8,239 bases of DNA, taken from assembly GCA_025354075.1 (NCBI GenBank), contig JANXNO010000285.1, positions 1 to 8,239 on the forward strand, written 5' to 3'. The stretch comes from Burkholderiales bacterium (GTDB lineage Bacteria > Pseudomonadota > Gammaproteobacteria > Burkholderiales > Casimicrobiaceae). This document shows positions 5,510 through 8,239 of this stretch, in pieces. Below the pieces are notes generated by a model. That model searched no databases. It was not told the DNA's origin and saw nothing but the letters and a program-made list of their open reading frames with translations. Positions within the stretch are counted from its first letter, which is position 1. The number at the start of each line of letters is the position of its first letter. The translations under genes were made by a program, and so were the position numbers.

Positions 5510-6245
5510 TTACCTCGCCAACCTGACGGCGATCACGCGGTCGCAGCGTGCTAATTTGCACCTGGGCGTTGCGCTCACTTTCGTCGCCGGCGCGTTGAAC
5601 GCAGGCGGCTTTCTGGCCATTGGCCAGTACACGTCACACATGACCGGCATCGTTTCCGCCGCCGCCGACGACCTGGTGCTTGGCAAGGCAGCGCATGCCA
5701 TTGCCGGGCTACTATCGCTGGGCGCGTTCATCGCGGGCGCGATGACCACCGCGCTGATGGTCAACTTTGCCAAACGCACGGCGTCAAGCGCTACCTACAC
5801 CGCGCCGCTGGTGCTGGAAGCCGCGCTGCTGCTGGTGTTTGGGCTGGTCGGTGCGAGCCTTAAATTGCACGAATTCATCAGCGTTTCGCTCACCGCCATA
5901 TTGCTGTGCTATGTCATGGGCCTGCAAAACGCGCTGGTCACCAAAATTTCCAACGCAGAAATTCGCACCACCCACGTCACCGGCCTCGTTACCGATCTTG
6001 GTATCGAACTCGGGCGGCTGGTGTACTGGAACCGCACCCGACAGGCCATCACGCCGCTGGTGCGCGCCAATCGTGCCAAGCTGCGCGTCCTCAGCGCGCT
6101 GATCGGTGCTTTTGCGCTTGGCGGCGTGATCGGGGCGATGGGCTTCAAGTACGTCGGCTACGTGTCGACGGTGCCGTTGGCGGTGCTGCTGCTGGTGGTG
6201 TCCGCCGCGCCGTTCTTCCGGCGGGTACCGCAGGCGAGCGCTTAG
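5499..6245 (+). CDS. DUF1275 / YoaK-family membrane protein
   Basis: This 248-aa polytopic membrane protein matches the DUF1275 (YoaK) pattern: an opening helix VALTFVAGALNAGGFLAIG, then YTSHMTGIVSAAADDL, a middle VMGLQNALVTKISNAEIRTTHVTG segment containing the characteristic GLQNA and TTHVTG, and a C-terminal pair of hydrophobic helices. About six membrane segments are visible. The family is widespread and of unknown function, possibly a transporter. The GTG at 5499 is the only sensible start: the same frame has a stop at 5466-5468, and the next Met (48) lies beyond the first helix. The start overlaps the end of the small membrane-protein gene by 11 bases, suggesting translational coupling. 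Two hairpins follow directly after the stop codon. Confidence 0.9.
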   Translation: MPVNYLANLTAITRSQRANLHLGVALTFVAGALNAGGFLAIGQYTSHMTGIVSAAADDLVLGKAAHAIAGLLSLGAFIAGAMTTALMVNFAKRTASSATYTAPLVLEAALLLVFGLVGASLKLHEFISVSLTAILLCYVMGLQNALVTKISNAEIRTTHVTGLVTDLGIELGRLVYWNRTRQAITPLVRANRAKLRVLSALIGAFALGGVIGAMGFKYVGYVSTVPLAVLLLVVSAAPFFRRVPQASA

Positions 6246-6252
6246 CGACGAT

Positions 6253-6268
6253 TAGCAAAGTTTTGCTA
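6253..6268 (+). terminator. Hairpin after the DUF1275 gene (first of two)
   Basis: TAGCAAA (6253-6259) and TTTGCTA (6262-6268) are perfect inverted copies, giving a 6-bp stem with an AGTT loop, eight bases after the DUF1275 stop. No T-run follows directly, so it is a weak terminator or an RNA-stabilising 3' structure. Confidence 0.35.
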
Positions 6269-6273
6269 GGCTG

Positions 6274-6289
6274 TGGAGCGCTTGCTCCA
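6274..6289 (+). terminator. Hairpin after the DUF1275 gene (second of two)
   Basis: TGGAGC (6274-6279), a GCTT loop and GCTCCA (6284-6289) form a perfect 6-bp GC-rich stem five bases after the first hairpin. A short T-run (CTTTTT, ending at 6315) lies about 20 bases on, too far for a classical terminator. The GGAGC arm recalls the hairpin at 2128-2148. Confidence 0.35.
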
Positions 6290-6607
6290 GTCGATTTGCA
6301 GCAAGCACTATCTTTTTGCACCGCAACATGACAGAATGCACGGCTTGCTTGAGAAAGCATGAAATGTTCGCTGATTAGTGCATCGCCCCGCATAGTCCTG
6401 AACGCCCACCGAAAGGTGCGTAGTTTCAGCGACGCAGAACGCAAAAAAGCCACCGCAAGCTGCAAAGCATGTGTTTCCGGTTTTAGTCATGTTCCGTTTG
6501 TTGGTCGACGCGTTTGTCTTCGTATTCGATCAACACACGTCCTTAATTTTTTTGAAGGTTGCGGCCACACGCCATGCTCTGTGCATTGTGTTGCCGCAAG
6601 AATAGAC

Positions 6608-8239
6608 ATGAGTTTGCAAAACCAACACGATATCGAAAATAACATTGACGCGACACCTGATTTGGTGCTCTCGCAAATTGATTCCGCCCAGGATTTCTCC
6701 AACCTCGACGACGACACTGGCGTTGAGCTGGCTCCGCTGACCGGCTTTGCCGCGCTGCACCTGAATCCTGCGCTGCTGCAAGCGGTTGCAGAACTCGGCT
6801 ACACCGAGCCCACCCCTGTTCAATTACAAACCATCCCCAACGCCCTCGCAGGCGGCGACTGGATGGTCTCCTCCCAAACCGGTAGCGGCAAAACCGCGGC
6901 GTTCCTGTTGCCCGCGCTGCACGCGCTGCTCGAAACCCCGGCGATGTCCAAGGGCGAGCAGGCTGCACGCAAACATCGCGCTGGCGCATCGCCGCGTGTA
7001 TTGATCCTCTGCCCAACCCGCGAACTCGCAGCGCAAGTCGCTGAAGAAGCGATCAGCCTGGTGCGTTTCGTACGCGGCATTCGTATCGCCAACGTTGTTG
7101 GCGGCACTGCGTTCGGCAAACAACTGATGGACCTTCGTGGTGCCAATCTGGTCGTCGCAACGCCTGGTCGTTTGCTCGACTTGAATCGCAACGGTCAGAT
7201 CGATCTCGACTGCGTGCAGACGCTGGTCGTTGACGAAGCCGATCGCATGCTCGACCTCGGCTTCTCGGAAGATCTCGAAGCGATTCACGTTGCCACCCAA
7301 CGTCGTGAACGCACGATGATGTTCTCGGCAACCTTCGCGCCCCGCGTGATGCAGCTTGCTGCTGCCGTCATGCGTAACCCGAAACGTATCGAATTGGCGA
7401 CCGCCCAGGACGCGCATCAAAACATCGAGCAGCGTCTGCATTGGTATGACGACATGACGCACAAGAATGCGATTCTTGAGCATTATTTGCAAGACGAAAC
7501 GATGGATCAGGCCGTGATCTTCACCGCCACGCAAATCGAAACCGACGAGCTGGCCGATGAGCTACGCGGCGCGGGTTATGCGGCTGCGGGCCTGCACGGC
7601 GCGATGCCACAAATGATTCGTACCCGTCGTCTGAAATCACTGCGCGATGGCACCATCAAAGTGTTGATCGCAACTGACGTTGCCGCTCGCGGCATCGACG
7701 TGCCATCGATCACCCACGTGATCAACTATGGCCTGCCGATGAAACCAGAGGATTACATCCATCGCATCGGTCGTACTGGTCGCGCTGGCAAGAGTGGCTT
7801 GGCCATTACGCTCGCGGGCTTCCGTGATCGTTACAAAATTCGCAACATCGAGCGCTTCACACAGCAGCGCATCGACGAGGCCGTCGTGGCCGGTCATGAG
7901 CCACAGAACAAACCACCTGCAGCAGGCGGTGGTTATGGCGGTGGAGGCGGTGGGGGCTACGGTGGCGGCGGCGCAGGTCGCGGCTATGGCGGCGGCGGTG
8001 GCGGTTATGCCGGTGGTGGCAATCGCGGTGGTTATGACCGTGGCAATGCCGGTGGCAATCGTGGATTCGGCGGCGGCAATGCGGGCGGCGGCGGGTTTGG
8101 CAACAGCGGTGGTAACGCCGGCGGTGGCGAGCGCTCGTTTGATCGGGCACCCCGTCCGTATGCACCAGCGCCAATAGCTGATGCTGCACCACGTTCATTT
8201 GATCGCGCGCCGGTTGATCGTACGCGTTATGGCGAAGAT
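6608..8239 (+). CDS. DEAD-box ATP-dependent RNA helicase (RhlE-like), 3' end missing
   Basis: The frame is open from ATG 6608 to the right edge (544 codons, no stop). All helicase motifs are present: Q-motif region GFAALHLNPALLQAVAE to PTPVQ (46-72), Walker A SQTGSGKT (89-96), Ia PTREL (136-140), GG (165-166), TPGRLLD (185-191), DEAD (209-212), SAT (240-242), VIFTAT (303-308), ATDVAARGIDV (355-365) and HRIGRTGRAG (385-394). Such enzymes unwind RNA during ribosome assembly, mRNA decay or cold adaptation. An acidic, Asp-rich 40-residue N-terminal segment precedes the core. After residue 438 a Gly-rich, Arg/Tyr/Asn-dotted tail follows, an RNA-binding type of extension common in Burkholderiales homologues. 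I cannot separate RhlE from close paralogues, so no symbol is given. The ribosome site is weak (AAGAA). Confidence 0.95.
   Translation, partial: MSLQNQHDIENNIDATPDLVLSQIDSAQDFSNLDDDTGVELAPLTGFAALHLNPALLQAVAELGYTEPTPVQLQTIPNALAGGDWMVSSQTGSGKTAAFLLPALHALLETPAMSKGEQAARKHRAGASPRVLILCPTRELAAQVAEEAISLVRFVRGIRIANVVGGTAFGKQLMDLRGANLVVATPGRLLDLNRNGQIDLDCVQTLVVDEADRMLDLGFSEDLEAIHVATQRRERTMMFSATFAPRVMQLAAAVMRNPKRIELATAQDAHQNIEQRLHWYDDMTHKNAILEHYLQDETMDQAVIFTATQIETDELADELRGAGYAAAGLHGAMPQMIRTRRLKSLRDGTIKVLIATDVAARGIDVPSITHVINYGLPMKPEDYIHRIGRTGRAGKSGLAITLAGFRDRYKIRNIERFTQQRIDEAVVAGHEPQNKPPAAGGGYGGGGGGGYGGGGAGRGYGGGGGGYAGGGNRGGYDRGNAGGNRGFGGGNAGGGGFGNSGGNAGGGERSFDRAPRPYAPAPIADAAPRSFDRAPVDRTRYGED
7925..8128 (+). 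repeat. Gly-rich low-complexity tail of the helicase
   Basis: Codons 440-507 encode almost pure glycine interrupted by Tyr, Asn, Arg and Phe (GGGYGG, AGRGYGG, NRGGYDRG, GNRGFGG). The DNA is made of degenerate GGC/GGT triplets and so is prone to replication slippage. Beyond it the hexapeptide SFDRAP occurs twice (codons at 8135-8152 and 8195-8212). Tails of this type usually bind RNA non-specifically and are disordered. Confidence 0.8.

Larger units (their letters stand above)
6246..6607. other. 362-base non-coding region / structured leader before the helicase gene
   Basis: No supportable gene lies here; short open frames on either strand look random, and one on the minus strand is implausibly Cys-rich. 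After the two hairpins near 6253-6289 there is a GNRA-type hairpin (CACC-GAAA-GGTG, 6407-6418), extended by CG/CG after a CC bulge. Later, TTGGTCGA (6501-6508) pairs with TCGATCAA (6526-6533) using one G-T wobble, and a run of seven or more T follows at about 6546. Long leaders are common before DEAD-box helicase genes, often for cold-shock or autoregulation. I could not place a confident promoter, and none of the known riboswitches was recognised. Confidence 0.4.

Noticed and set aside
6371..6416. Hammerhead-ribozyme-like fragments (CTGATTAG, then CGAAA)
   Set aside because: The invariant CUGAUGA core is not matched and the three stems cannot be formed around it.
6308..6490. Cys-rich 60-aa minus-strand frame in the intergenic region
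   Set aside because: There is no ribosome site or domain, the composition is random-looking, and it covers hairpins better read as RNA structure.
6824..7534. Long open frame on the minus strand inside the helicase gene (236 aa)
   Set aside because: It is the antisense shadow of a strongly supported DEAD-box gene and has no recognisable domain.
7857..8198. Arg/His-rich minus-strand frame over the helicase tail
   Set aside because: It is the antisense image of the GGC/GGT-rich glycine tract; its composition is an artefact.

Overview
The window reads as ordinary chromosomal DNA of a proteobacterium, most likely a betaproteobacterium. This rests on a moderately GC-rich composition, a HemP-type hemin-uptake protein behind a Fur-box-like promoter, and a DEAD-box helicase with a long Gly-rich tail that resembles Burkholderiales proteins. 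The assignment is by recognition only; no search was run. No rRNA, tRNA, CRISPR array, insertion sequence or phage gene was seen.

Left part (1-2048): the 3' end of an FMN-binding-domain protein, with a visible SGAT flavinylation motif, is followed 33 bases later by an ApbE-type FAD:protein FMN transferase, the enzyme that would load FMN onto that motif. Convergent to it, and overlapping its last 10 bases, is a 110-aa protein of unknown function on the minus strand. A divergent AT-rich control region (about 1500-1718) separates it from hemP on the plus strand. That region holds a Fur-box-like dyad lying between good -35 and -10 hexamers. The neighbourhood therefore suggests iron/heme acquisition and flavin-based electron transfer.

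Middle (2049-5119): hemP converges on a minus-strand BaiN/HI0933-family flavoprotein, with a perfect 9-bp hairpin on the flavoprotein stop codon. Divergent from the flavoprotein is a plus-strand pair: an isoprenylcysteine-methyltransferase-like membrane protein, and an acyltransferase-3 (OafA-like) gene broken by one in-frame TGA but otherwise intact.

Right part (5120-8239): an intergenic stretch with a terminator-like hairpin and a larger inverted repeat precedes a small one-helix membrane protein. Its 3' end overlaps the GTG start of a DUF1275/YoaK-type membrane protein. A 362-base non-coding stretch with several small hairpins then leads to a DEAD-box RNA helicase whose complete core and Gly/Arg-rich tail run off the right edge.

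No clearly new defence or mobile system is visible. The items most worth a second look are the putatively Fur-controlled divergent locus (unknown 110-aa protein / hemP beside a flavinylation pair), the single-nonsense acyltransferase, and the structured leader before the helicase.
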